Positions 47,511-58,979 of a stretch of 64,000 nt of DNA are shown piece after piece. A program made the position numbers and the translations under genes. Under the pieces are notes generated by a model that searched no databases, was not told where the DNA came from, and was given only the letters and a program-made list of their open reading frames with translations. This DNA comes from Heliocidaris tuberculata (taxonomy: Eukaryota; Echinodermata; Echinoidea; Camarodonta; Echinometridae): positions 32,621,747-32,685,746 of the forward strand of contig CM046833.1 in NCBI GenBank assembly GCA_025618425.1, in the 5' to 3' direction. Position 1 is the first letter of the stretch. Each line of letters begins with the position of its first letter.

Positions 47511-50500
47511 CTGAAACATCGAGAGAAAATTCATCCTTATTAAAATGCTATCCTACAGCTAACAAATACACATGGATTTCCTCATGGTTCAGTATTAAGT
47601 CCATGTTAATTTTCTTATGTGCAATGCCACAGGTTGGACATGGACCTTAAAATTTAAATTTGGTATTTCACTTAGCAACAAATGTATGAATCATTTTTTT
47701 TGGTGCTACATAATTGCAGAAACTTGTGCAAACATTAGTAAACCTATCATCAGTGGTTTACTTTAAGAAAACAATATTAAAATTTATAAAATTGTAAAAA
47801 TCATCTATTTTTACACTTTTTAGTGATGTTTTGCCTATAAATTGTGCATTTTTAAATTGCTTTTCTGGAAGTAAAATATCTAAAGTTTTCCAGGATTTAT
47901 ATGGAAATTAAATTGAAAAGGTCCACTGATTATTTTTCATTGAAAAAAAACCCCCAAAGAAGTATGCAAGTCCTGCAAGTTAGAATGAAACCAAAGCTGC
48001 AGCTATCTCATGGAAAAAATGTAACGTGAGTAACCATTATTCCTGTGAAATCTGCAAATATGATGGGTCCAGTAATTTTCAGTTGTCACCCAGGGGAGGT
48101 CTACCTAGCATGGTTCTTTGAAAAGGATAAAATAATTTTTCAAGAAAGCCTCATATTAGCACACTTTTCATTAAGTCCTCTTTGCAATTTATGCATGTCC
48201 AAAGTAATGTGAATAACCGACACATTAGTTGGGCTAGCAGTAACTACTGTTCTTCTTCTATTAGGTTTTGGTTATATATATAGGTACTCCAACATGTATG
48301 CATTGTGTCAACTAAAACTGATTTAGCTGATACCTGTAATAAGAGAATTCGAGCTGAAGATGTAACCCAATACATCTTCAACTGTAATGTGAGTAACTAT
48401 GAAATTGCCCTTATGTATTGAACATACCTGTATTACTGAAATACATATAGTCTGAGTGATTAACAAAATCACAAGAAATCCCATCTACTGTATAAGCTGT
48501 TTTTTTCGCGTACAGATATTTTCGCGATTTTGGACTAGGTAGGGAAATTCACGAGGGTTTAATTTCGCGATTTTTGTGATGTTTTTGTTACCTATAAACA
48601 GCCATATATTGAAGTGGAAATTTTCGCGAGGACCGACTCACGAAAATCGCGAAAATAAAACCACCGCGAAAATAACCACTTATACACTATCTTCAAAACT
48701 AATCTTAAATAGTCATCACTGTGACTGTCATTCTAGCAGCATGGCAGATGCCAGGTGGATGCAGATTGATTGTTTTGAATATGTTATGAATATGCAGATT
48801 TATTGTTTTGAATATGTTTTGAATATGCAGATTGATTGCTTTGAACATGTGATGAATATGCAGATTGATTGTTTTGAATATGTTATGAATATGTAGATTT
48901 ATTGTTTTGAATATGTTTTGAATATGCAGATTGATTGCTTTGAATATGTTATGAATATGCAGATTGATTGTTTTGAATATGTTATGAATATGCAGATTGA
49001 TTGCTTAGAATGTTATCAATATGCTGATTGATTGCTTTGAATATGTTATGAATATGCAGACTGATTGTTTTGAATATATGTTATTAATATGCAGATTGAT
49101 TGCTTTGAATATGTCTTGAATACTGATGTTTTGGTTGACGTCAGAGATCAGGATGTAGCAAATGAAGTGGAAGATCAGCAGCTATTTAAACGTCTGATTT
49201 TAATGTTTGTCATGAGTTATATTGTTGGATGGGGGAAATAATCAATTAAATGTCATTCCACAATCGCCTTAATCCCAAAAGTGGGGGCTTGTCCAGGATT
49301 CGAACCCGAGACCTAACCAGTCTAATTTGCAAACATACGCAACCCGACTGTGAACAATGGATAAGAGTATAATGTGTCAAAATGAAGCTACTTCCGTAAG
49401 AGCCAACTACAGATACACAAAAGCTTGGGTGTCAGAAATTTGGTCAGCATTGGTTTCCTGGCAAGTCTAGAATCCATAAAGACAAGCAGTGTTTTAGGTA
49501 CCTTGGAAGCTACAACATTACATGTAAATGTGTAAAACTTTTCTTCTACTAGTACGATATGGGTAGCCTAGCTGATCATTAAAGGCCATGTCCACACTAA
49601 TATCAAGTTGATTTGAATAAATAGAGTAAAATTAAACAAGCATAACAGTGAAAATTTCACTGAAATCGGATGTAAAATAAGGAAGTTACGGCATTTTGAA
49701 GTTTTGTATTATTTCATGAAACAGTGATATGCATAACATGGGCGGTATGCAAATGAGTGAACCTATGATGTCACACACTCACTTTTCCTTATGTATTTTA
49801 TTATATGAAATTTCAAATATTTCAATTTTTATGGATGTGATAAAGAATCTCTCCCTTGTATCAATATAAAGTTACAATAATGACGATTTTACATGTTCCA
49901 TAAGGAGTCAAACCATGTTTTACATTACTGAAGCAAAAAATTGAAATATATGATGTTTCATATGATAAAATACAAGGAAAAGTGAGTGTGTGACATCATC
50001 GTTTCACTCATTTGCATACCGCCCATGTTACGCATATCACTGTTTCAAGAAATAATGCAAAACTTGAAAATGCCGTAACTTTCTTATTTTACATCCGATT
50101 TCAATAAAATTTTCACTGTTATGCTTGTTTAATTTTACTCTATTTATTCAATTCAACATGTTATTAGTGTGGACTTGGCCTTTAACAATCGCATATACAT
50201 CCAACAATGGGGAGGCTCAAAAGTGGAAGTTTTCTTCATCTTCCACATACCCTGGTTGAACATGAGATCCTTCAATTGAGTCTGGATTCTAACATGCTCT
50301 CTGTATTCCTCACTGTAGAACACTCTCAGTTCACTTCCTGGTTCAATGACCTTTGTGGTTCTGAAGTAGATTTTACCGTAGTATTGGTACGCCTCAATAT
50401 TCTGTTCCTCCTCACTCTGTGCGCACCTTAAATGAGACATCCATGTCTTATGTCCATCAATATAGAAGTGCACTCTATCTGATATACAAATCTGTAATAG

Positions 50501-52799
50501 TAAATTGAAACATAAAAGAGAAAATATTTTCACATCAACATAATCACAGACAAAATTTGTAAGAAAATTCACCTTGGCTATTACCTCGATTCTTTACAAA
50601 GTTTTTGGTCCAACTGTGTATTCAGTTACTTATATATTGTGTTTCTTAAAGAGAAAGTTGACTTCAGGGAGAGGTGAAAAATAATTTGTAAGCTTTCTCA
50701 TTCTTTTTATGTCAGTTTGGAAGATTATCATTGTGGAAATGTCCCCTGAAAAGGAAAGCTCTTCAAATGCCTTCAAATTCGAAATATGACGAGAAAAAGC
50801 TGAAATGTTCAGGCCGAACATTCATGCCACTTGTGTGTGCAGTCCCATATACCCATTTCTTTATGCATTACATGTGCTTTTCAGTGAGATTGGGTCAATT
50901 TCTTATCATTTTGATGATTCCAAAACTCACATTATAAAACTGTTCTTATGTATACATGATCAACCTTTCCCCATTGCTTTGAGACAGTTTCTTTCACAAT
51001 GTAATTAGTGACCAAAAGTCTACTTTATCTTTAAAGAAGGAATCCCAATTTTTTACATAAATTTACTAGAAAAATCATTGTCCTGATTAATTTTTATTAT
51101 TCATGACAAAGTTTATTTCATCTTTCATGTGATACAAAATATGTTACGATATTGTCATGCATGAATGAATTTGAAAGGTTTTAAGTGAGTGATGTCAAAA
51201 GTAGTTTGCGCACTGAAGTAACACATTTCGTATTTCTGTTAAGTACAATGCAAAGAAACAAAACACATGATAAAGACACAAAGCAGAGATAAGTGATATT
51301 TTATGATGATCCTTGGTCATCTTTTAACATGCATGCAATACTGACTGAGATAGGAGTAAAAAAAGTAATAGCCCCAATATCCTTCTAGATGATTGCACTG
51401 TCTGTCCATAATATGTGCTTGAGTCAAGACAAAAAGGAAACGAATGCAGAGTGAGGTTCAATGAATGGCCATTCACTGTGTCGATGAATAGATCCTACTT
51501 TAGTTCAATCATTCCAGGCTCTATCATAAAAAATGTGGTATCATACATAAGGGGATAAAATTTCCTACTTTATGATGCACTACAATAAATCTAATTATGT
51601 ATATTTTATGAGATGTTGCTGGAGAAAGTTGGGTTTCCTTTTTTAAGAAACACACTCTACATCACACTGTGAAAGCTCTCTTTCATTGTGCGATCCAGAT
51701 AGCATTACATATGGAGAAATTCCAGTTTTGCTGGCCTGAAACTAAAAGAAAAGTAATTGTTTGAAGCCCCAAGCTTGTCAGCCCAGTAAAGTTACCTACC
51801 TCCCATGTTGTATCCTTAGACCATCCCTTCTCCTCATTCATCAGTGTTCCTGTATAGGGTCCAAACTCCACCCCCTTCTCGATTGTTTCCTTGGCAACAA
51901 CTCCCTCTACCTTGTCTTGCGATGCGCTTTTAAATGAGAGACTCTGCGGAAGTCCTCCACGGGGATACAAGACTGTACTATTCTTTTTGAGATTAGGAGC
52001 TCTAAAAAGTTGTGGCTCCTTTATAGTAGAGACTTCAGTATCTGTAGGATTTGTACTATTTTGATGTGATGAGTTTCGACACTTCTCTCTTTGTTCATCA
52101 TGTTGCACTTCTGCAGATGGAATTGGTGCAATAGCTGTCTGGCCTAATCATTAATAACAAAAAAAATTTAAAGTATGAGAGAGAACTTAGAAGTACAGAT
52201 AATGTCAGAGAGAGAGAGAGAGAATATACGGATAACAGCTTAATTTCACTGTAAAGTGACACTTTAACACAATCATTACTCTTATTATCATTATCATCAT
52301 TGTTATCATAATTACTTTTTACTACAATACTTCATGAGTTTCACTACTTTTATTACATGTATGTTATCAAATTTAGATGAAGAGTCGGTTATGAAGGGTG
52401 ACAGAACAGCATTCAGGGCAACACTAACCTTGCGACTGTGGTACATTGCCCTTTACAGTTACTTCACGGGTTGCAACAGGTACATGTAGGTTATTTCTCC
52501 TTACAATTGGTTCGCAATTTGTGGCAGATGGAATGCTGCTCTCTACAACTAGTTCGCAAGTTTCAACCACCAAGTGATTTCTCTCCGTGACCGGTTCATG
52601 CGTTGCGATGGGCGGAACATGGCTTGCTGATAGATTTAGTGATTGGTGGCCTCTGACAGTGACTGGTGACTGCTGAAACATTTGAGCTCCAGGGAATGGT
52701 GCAGTGAACATTCTCAGTGGTTGATCAACCCCAAACTCAGTCTGGTGTTGAGATGCTGTTTGGTATGGCAGGTCCATGGGATAGTGCGCAACATGTTGC

Positions 52800-52847
<48 letters not shown>

Positions 52848-52906
52848 CTGTGTTCTTGTTGAGCTCTTTCAGTGCAGTAGAAACCAGGCTGGTAATTACC
52901 TTCCAT
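46135..52906 (-). CDS. PRDM-family PR/SET zinc-finger gene, paralog 1 (complete, 4 coding exons, 812 aa)
   Basis: Join of 52429..52906, 51800..52143, 50251..50491 and 46135..47510. All junctions are GT-AG and the phases (1,0,1) keep one frame to a stop at 46135. Predicted protein: PPGFYC-like N-terminus (here QPGFYC), 17 glutamines at 21-37, about four Thr/Glu-rich 14-residue repeats, PR/SET domain at about 224-345 (FGPYTG motif; EEEQN; VFYSEEY, whose Tyr333 aligns with the catalytic Tyr of PRDM9), a proximal C2H2 finger at 359-382, a basic 12-residue triple repeat, then 11 C2H2 fingers from 452 to about 797. PRDM proteins are nuclear DNA-binding regulators, some of them histone methyltransferases; activity here is inferred only. 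Unlike paralogs 2-4, its first two segments form one exon. It lies 9.8 kb upstream of paralog 2 in the same orientation. The exact PRDM subfamily is not settled. Confidence 0.85.
47255..47362 (-). repeat. 36-bp in-frame tandem repeat inside paralog 1 zinc-finger exon
   Basis: Three copies of a 36-bp unit encode 12-residue GIEVSLKQPLKK-like repeats between the proximal finger and the main array. Paralogs 2 and 3 show one degenerate copy at this point (SSQQDVMK and VSSKLQPKKEK), so the expansion is specific to paralog 1. Confidence 0.85.
48766..49125. repeat. Minisatellite, about 34-36 bp unit, about 11 copies
   Basis: Unit approximates ATATGCAGATTGATTGTTTT then GAATATGTTATGA, repeated with small substitutions. 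In intron-free DNA it would read NMQIDCFEYVM, but it lies within intron 3 of paralog 1 and is not coding. Confidence 0.85.
49579..50184. mobile_element. Foldback MITE, family 1 (about 600 bp)
   Basis: Same ends and long inverted arms as 4984-5584; here inside intron 3 of paralog 1, close to exon 3. Confidence 0.85.
50251..50491 (-). CDS. Paralog 1 exon 3 (PR domain, second part)
   Basis: Acceptor TTACAG|ATT and donor CCAGG|GTATGT; 241 nt, the same length as in paralogs 2 and 3. Encodes ICISDRVHFYIDG, then HLRCAQSEEEQN and ELRVFYSEEY. The PRDM consensus Asn of the RYVN-type motif is Arg here (residue 296), while the Tyr of the VFY motif is kept. Confidence 0.9.
50640..51045. repeat. Dispersed repeat copy in intron 3 of paralog 1
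   Basis: Reverse-oriented copy of the 27903-28690 repeat: shares TTCTCATTCTTTTTATGTCA, CAATTTCTTATCATTTTGAT and CCATTGCTTTGAGACAGTTT. Confidence 0.7.
51800..52143 (-). CDS. Paralog 1 exon 2 (PR domain, first part)
   Basis: Acceptor ATTAG|GCC and donor GGGAG|GTAGGT; 344 nt, entering in phase 1 and leaving in phase 0. Encodes a variable Ser/Thr-rich lead, then the PR-domain start with VEGVVAKETIEKGVEFGPYT and the closing TTWE. The homologous segment is found in all four paralogs. Confidence 0.88.
52429..52906 (-). CDS. Paralog 1 exon 1 (fused A+B exon)
   Basis: The start ATG is at 52906, preceded by a potential acceptor ending CAG at 52917-52919 that suggests an upstream 5' UTR exon. Encodes the start MEGNYQPGFYC, a run of 17 Gln coded mainly by CAA, a HVAHYPMDLPY motif shared with the paralogs, and about four degenerate THEPxxERN-type repeats. 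The donor is CAAG|GTTAGT, phase 1. Elsewhere in the array the Gln-rich and repeat-rich parts are separate exons; here they are continuous. Confidence 0.85.
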
Positions 52907-54057
52907 GGCTCACAGATCTGTGGTATGATGGGAGAAAATTGAAGTGACTATTATAATTCAATTTCAATCTAATTCAATGTTTATTTCCTCTCAGACAATT
53001 ATCAATATATACAGAGCAGAATCTAAAAGTTGGTTGTTACTGTTGTTGTCTGTGTTCTTGTTATAAAGACAAAAGTTGCAGCAATTTGTCATCTTCTTTT
53101 CCCCCATTTTGTATGCTGTTGTTTTGAGGACACTACATTTTCAGTATAAGAACTGATTTCCACTCATTTCCATTTCAATGAGGATTGTCTTTTTGCAACC
53201 ATGTGTTGGTCACATCCACAATCAGCATTAAAGACATTTCAAATTGTGGCATATTTAAAAGTATTGGGTTACCAGCACTCATCCAATTACAGTCACAGTG
53301 AACACATAATGGCATTTGCTGCTCTCTATGAATTACAGTGAGTCCCAGAAAAAAAGTCAAAGGGCCAGTCAAATGAGAACTCAAGGGGAAATGAAATCGT
53401 GCGGAATTTGCAAAAGGCTTGTTTACTTGTACACATAGCACACCCGTTGTGCGAGGCCATCGGACTAATGCCATAAATGATCGGACGGCATGAAGTTAAC
53501 CGAACTAGAGCTAGGCGAATACTTCGGGTTTAACTGGTCACAGGCCCTTAGTCTTGTAACTGGTCGTAACCTCGTTCACCCAAACAAGTTTAGTGTAATG
53601 CTGAAATATTTCGAAATACAAAACACGGTTTACTTCTGGTTGATTAGTCTAGCCATCGCTTCTGCACTGCCCTGCCGCGACGCGTTGTCACCACGATTAC
53701 ATAACTACCCCCAGGCTCTACCAGAGAGCCGACTCTGTAATTACTTTTCCATATGTTTGATTACTTTCCCATCGCGCGAAATTTAAAACACAAGCCAGTC
53801 TTCACCAAACTATCTCAGAGGTGATCCAATATGAATCACATGTTTTAGCACGTGTGATGGAAGTCCTTGTATCGAAAGTGACACGAAGCTCCGAGTATAT
53901 TTTCCCCTCTCATCGGAAATCACTTATGCAGGCCCACCAAAGTATCCCTTTAACAGTTGGAAAGAGTCTCCCCAAATAAATGTTTCAAAATATTTTAAGG
54001 AAATTCTCATACTCGTGGATAGCTTAGCGTCTCTTCTATCAATGACACCAAAAGCAG

Positions 54058-54222
54058 TGAAACCTCATTACAACAAACTCAAGGAAATTACCTCTTTATA
54101 TTGAAACCTTGTTATATCAGGGCTAAAAAACAATAGAATACAAAGAAGTGGGACCAGCAAAATTACCTAGTTATAATGAGAGTTTGTTATAACAGTGGTC
54201 TTTATTACGAGGTACCACTGTA
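54058..54222. mobile_element. pogo/Tigger-like MITE
   Basis: Reverse-oriented family copy ending GAGGTACCACTGTA, with GTTATATCAGGGCTAAAAAA inside. Confidence 0.7.
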
Positions 54223-55467
54223 TCTCACAATATTTTACGCTTGAGTGAGCAAAAGTCAGTTTTGTGAAAGGGTACAAAATCCAGACTTGACAAGAATTGA
54301 AAATGGCGCTGGTTGGTATCAGCCAAGCTGAGAGTCATGAAAAGAGTTAGAAATTTCCATATTCTGATCAATAAAAGACAATTTATGAAAGAACAGCTTT
54401 ATTCTCTGTATATCCTTACACATCCCAGCAACATCTTTATGCTTGAGTGAGCAATTAACTACTTCGGTCAGTGTTTCAAAATGTTAAGTAATTTGGCGAG
54501 TCTTTTAATTTCATCTGGCTTGCTCACTCAACCATGGGATATATCAGGACATACAGTGAACAAAGTCTGTTCTTCCATAAATTGTCTTTTAATGATCAGA
54601 ATGTAATATTTCTAAGCCTTTTCATGACTCTCAACTTTGCTGATGCCTGATACCAGCCAGAACATAAACAAACATTTGTCATCAAGTATGGATTTTGCAC
54701 CATTTCACAAAAAGGGCTTTTGCTCACTCAAGCATAAAATATTGTAAGATATTTTTGTGCCATTTGATAGACGAGACCCTAAGCTATCCACAGGTATGAA
54801 AACTGCATGAAAATATTTTGAAATATTTAACTGAGGAAACTTTTTTTCAACTGTCAATTTTAAACGGTTCTCAACTTTGTTGATACAAGCCAAAACAAAT
54901 ACCAATTCTTGTAAAGTCTGAATTTTGCACCATTTCACAAAAGTAGTTTTTGATCACTCAAGCATAATTAACTAGTCAGATTTGTTTGTGTTATTGCATA
55001 GGAGAGACCCTAAGCTATCTACAAGAATTTCAAAAATATTCTGAAATATTTATTTGGGGAGACTTTTTCCAACTGTTAACTTTTTTTTGGACGCACTGTA
55101 AATTCTACTACTGCTCACAACAGGCGAAAGCAATTCCCATACTAGGGTTGATGAAATGACAGTGACAAACATGACAAACAGACAATGCATATGTCACATG
55201 AGAACTCTCTCATCTTAAGAGGGCAGTGGGTCTAGTTACTTCTTCTGCCAAGCCCATGGTATGTTGTCTAACAAATGTTGCTGAAGTCTTGCATTTATTT
55301 ATGCTTCAAGCTTCAAATGCCATTTTTCTGGAATTGAAGTTGTAGACGTAGTTGGTTACATGTACCATTCCCTGACTTGTTTCTGAAAATCAAATATTAT
55401 TTCATGACATTTCATCCTTACATCATCAAGGATCATTATCATTTTAACACTTCACAGCACACAGACA

Positions 55468-56765
55468 GTAGACCAAAAATTCTGTCTCTCGTTCGTTAGC
55501 CTCTTGTTTGGGTAGGGTCGGCTCTTCACTTAGAGACAGAAACGCTCCTATCACTCTGCTGTGCAAACTTACTGAGAGCCGATGAACTGACGGCATGTAG
55601 TTGTAAAAAGGCTTGTAGACCCCTTTTTTAGAAATATTTGTACAAATTGAATAGATTAGGCCTAGGCTCTAAACATTCACAAATCTGTTCACTTACCAAT
55701 TTGACTGTTTTATTCCTTGTAATGCTCCTTTTTCAGGTAACTCAGGGTCCAAGTTATTTTCCATTTGAAAATTTTGCAGCTGTATTCAAACGGTTTTCAC
55801 TGTGCAGGAATGAAGATAACATCGCAGCCATTCTAGTCTACATACAAGGAAAAATTATTATGAAGGGAAAAAATCAACGTGTGCGAGTTCGTAATGAATT
55901 CATCACATTTTTCCCTTCATAATAATTTTCCCTTGTATGTAGACTAGAACGGCTGCGATGTTATCTTCATTCCTGCACAGTGGAAACCGTTTGAATACAG
56001 CTGCAAGATTTTCAAATGGAGAATAACTTGGACCCTGAATTATGGTGGTGGATCCAGTGTCCGAACACTTTTCAGAAAATCAACGATAGCAAATAAAATA
56101 TCAAACGAATATCTGTCAAACTTACATAATGAATGCTTAAAGTCCTACAGAAAAAGAAGTTGATGGAATTTTAAAAAGACAACGTAGATTTAATACGATA
56201 TTCCCTTCTGAGTGAACCCCTTTCCGACGACGCGGCGTTTTGGTCCCTTGAAAAAGGTACTGTATTTCCGAACGTGTGAAACCTATGGGGAAAAAGACAC
56301 AACCTTTGTTTCATTAGTGTGGGTTTCATACGCGTAATCCCACGCGTATGAAAATCCATTTTAGGCGCTTAACTGCACACGTTCGGTAATACAATCTGTT
56401 CGGAAATACAACCCTTGAGGCTTGACTATACCAAGGAGTTATCACAGAACTGCAGTTACAGCAGTTCGGAAATACAATCCTTGACTATACCTGAAAAAGG
56501 AGCATTACAAGGAATAAAACAGTCAAATTGGAAGTAAACGGATTTGTGAAAGTTTAGAGCCTAGGCCTAATCTATTCAATTTGTACAAATATTTCTAAAA
56601 AAGGGGTCTACAAGCCTTTTTACAACTACATGCCATCTGTTCGTCGGCTATCAGTAAGTTTGCACAGCAGAGTGATAGGAGCATTTCTGTCTCTAGTCTA
56701 AGTGAATAGCCGACCCTGTCAAAATACTATTAAGAGGCTAATGAACGAGAGACAGAATTTTCGGT
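55468..56765. repeat. Giant inverted repeat (hairpin), one arm interrupted
   Basis: The left arm (55468-55883) is repeated in reverse at 55912-56036 and 56491-56765, with a centre of about 30 bp. Shared landmarks include TGTATTCAAACGGTTT, AGGCCTAGGCTCTAAAC and the AGAGACAGAAATGCTCC region. The right arm is split by a 455-bp element. Confidence 0.85.
56037..56490. mobile_element. TA-flanked repetitive element inside the hairpin
   Basis: Interrupts the right hairpin arm with TA at each side. Contains TCCGAACACTTTTCAGAAAA, AACCCCTTTCCGACGACGCG and CGCGTAATCCCACGCGTATG, also found at 24520-25105, 38733-39260 and 42240-42305 (other orientation). Confidence 0.75.
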
Positions 56766-57562
56766 CTACACAGTTCTCAAAAAAAATAAATTGAAATGAA
56801 TGAAATGAATGCGATAACATCAATTATCAAAGAAAAACAACATCGCACACAAATCAGAAAGCTTTCTCAAGCAGTCACAGTCATACTTTTACTAGAGTCT
56901 AGACTCTACTCGTCTCTAGACGGAGTCACAGAAAATAGACATTCACTTTCACAGTCACAGACTCTTCCTCGGCCTCTGGCACCTTTCAATCATGTCAATT
57001 TCAACAAGTAATGCATACCAGTGCAACTGACTCTAAAAGTGCAGGGTCAGTACCAGTGAAGTGGAGGCTGACAATCCCCCAAAGGCCCCAATGTCAATGA
57101 AACTTGAAAGACCCGAAAGCGCCACACTCATTCGCCCATGCCAGCATGCAGCTCCTCCTGGCCGACGGGCCCTTTGATTCCAGTGTCAGCCAGAGCCGCG
57201 GCGCACCCCAGCTGAGCAGTCTGAGCAATGACGAATTAACAGGCTGAAATGATGATAGGACGTCGACGTCTCGGCCTTGGCATCGGAAATGGAAAACCTC
57301 TCACCTGATAGCATTAACGAGATTTTCAAAACATATTACAAAATAGATTCTCCAACCAATTATTACATGTAATTAGCAGGAAACAAGCATAGCCTGATCG
57401 GGAGGCATCGAATTTTCACGAAAAACTTACATGATCCGGGATTATGCTGTCTTTTATGATACAAACAATGAAGGAATTTGTAGAAAGAACAATTCGAAAT
57501 TATCTTTGCTTCTCCCGTGCTCTCTTTATTTTCTCTCCCAAACCAAGGGCGTAGGCTGGGGG

Positions 57563-57594
<32 letters not shown>

Positions 57595-58377
57595 CCCCCC
57601 CCGCGGAGGCATAGGAGTTCCGCCCCTGAAGAAAAAAACAAACTTTTTTCCTCCTTTCAACAGCTTCAAAAACAAGGGGGCACATGACCCGAAACATTCG
57701 GTAAAACAATTAGTAGTCTTGATTTCTGCCCCAAACCTTATACTAAAAGTCAGGCCATCCATAGAGGTCGGCCAAATCCATTCTTGTCTCATGACGACAG
57801 TACCGCGAGACTTATAGTTAATTAAAACCCTTTCGCACCTATAACACCCGAAACTGACGCCCGAAACAGAGATTACTTAAACGCCCCGGAACCTGGGGGG
57901 GGGGGGTCACTCGCGCCGACTGAAGTGGTACCCATGCTCGTCTAAGCACCTCAAAACTGGACCCAAAAGGAAGTAATTCTTGGTGTCAAATTCTACCTCT
58001 AAAAGGATATTGTAAAATATACCCTTAAAAGGCATAAATGGCGTAGGAAAATGTACCAACAAATGTCGAAGAACGCCTATTTCTCAAAAAACGTCGAATG
58101 TAATAGATTTGATTTGATTCGATTTGAATTTATTTAGACAGTATAAAAAATGTCTAGTGAAGACAAAATATGTTCAAATAAACACATACAGGTCTGCTTT
58201 CCGGACAGAAATACAATAACATTAACAACATCATAAGCACATTTTGCAGAATCAATATAGGATCAAGGTATAAAATACTAATACACACCAGCTATGATTG
58301 CCAGAAAAACGTACATTGTAACATTTCAAGCACAGAGTTGCATGGTGATATATATGCAATGATAGGTTTTTGTAAAA

Positions 58378-58979
58378 TTAAAGGCCAAGTCCACACCAAT
58401 ATCAAGTTGATTTCAATAAATAGAGTCAAATTAAACAAGCATAATGCTGAAAATTTCATCAAAATCGGATGTAAAATAAGAAAGGTTTGACATTTTAAAG
58501 TTTCGCCTATTTTTACAAAACAGTTATATGCATAACACGGTGGATATGCAAATGAGATAGCTGATGGTGTCACACACTCACTATTTCTTTTGTATTTTAT
58601 TATATGAATTATAGAATATTTCAATTTTTGCAGATTTGACAATAAGGAATCACAATATCTTACAACAATGACAATTCCACAAGTTCAGTGAGGAATCAAT
58701 TTTTGTTTCACATCATAATGAGGAAAAAAATGAAATATTTCACATTTCATATGATAAAATACAAAAGAAATAGTGAGTGGATGACGTCATCGGTTCCCTC
58801 ATTTACATACCGACCAGGATGTGCATATAACTGTTTTGTGAAATTAAGCGAAACTTTAAAATTTCGTAACTTTCTTAATATTTTACATCCGATTTTGATG
58901 AAATTTTCAGCATTATGCTTGTTTAATTTTACTCTATTTTTTCAAATCAACTTGATATTAGTGTGGACTTGGCCTTTAA
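58378..58979. mobile_element. Foldback MITE, family 1 (about 600 bp)
   Basis: Same family as 4984-5584; inserted immediately beside a LINE coding remnant (58976-59760). Confidence 0.85.

Noticed and set aside
48576..48896. ORF with repeated NMQIDCFEYVM
   Set aside because: Translation of the AT-rich minisatellite in an intron; repeats without coding support.
48766..49125. Regularly repeated ~35-bp units resembling a CRISPR array
   Set aside because: Units are contiguous with no spacers and the genome is eukaryotic.
49285..49345. Possible tRNA on the minus strand (GGTTCGAATCC box)
   Set aside because: Only the B box and part of a T arm are convincing; no pairing acceptor stem or A box, so at best a SINE fragment.
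52682..52942. Plus-strand frame with a run of leucines (or valines)
   Set aside because: It is the antisense of the paralog 1 Gln tract; composition follows the CAA repeat and no other coding sign exists.
53490..53786. 98-residue plus-strand ORF
   Set aside because: No homology recognised, no splice partners, and length expected by chance.
57431..57817. 128-residue plus-strand ORF with proline run
   Set aside because: Spans the poly-C end of a hAT-like element; an artefact of base composition.
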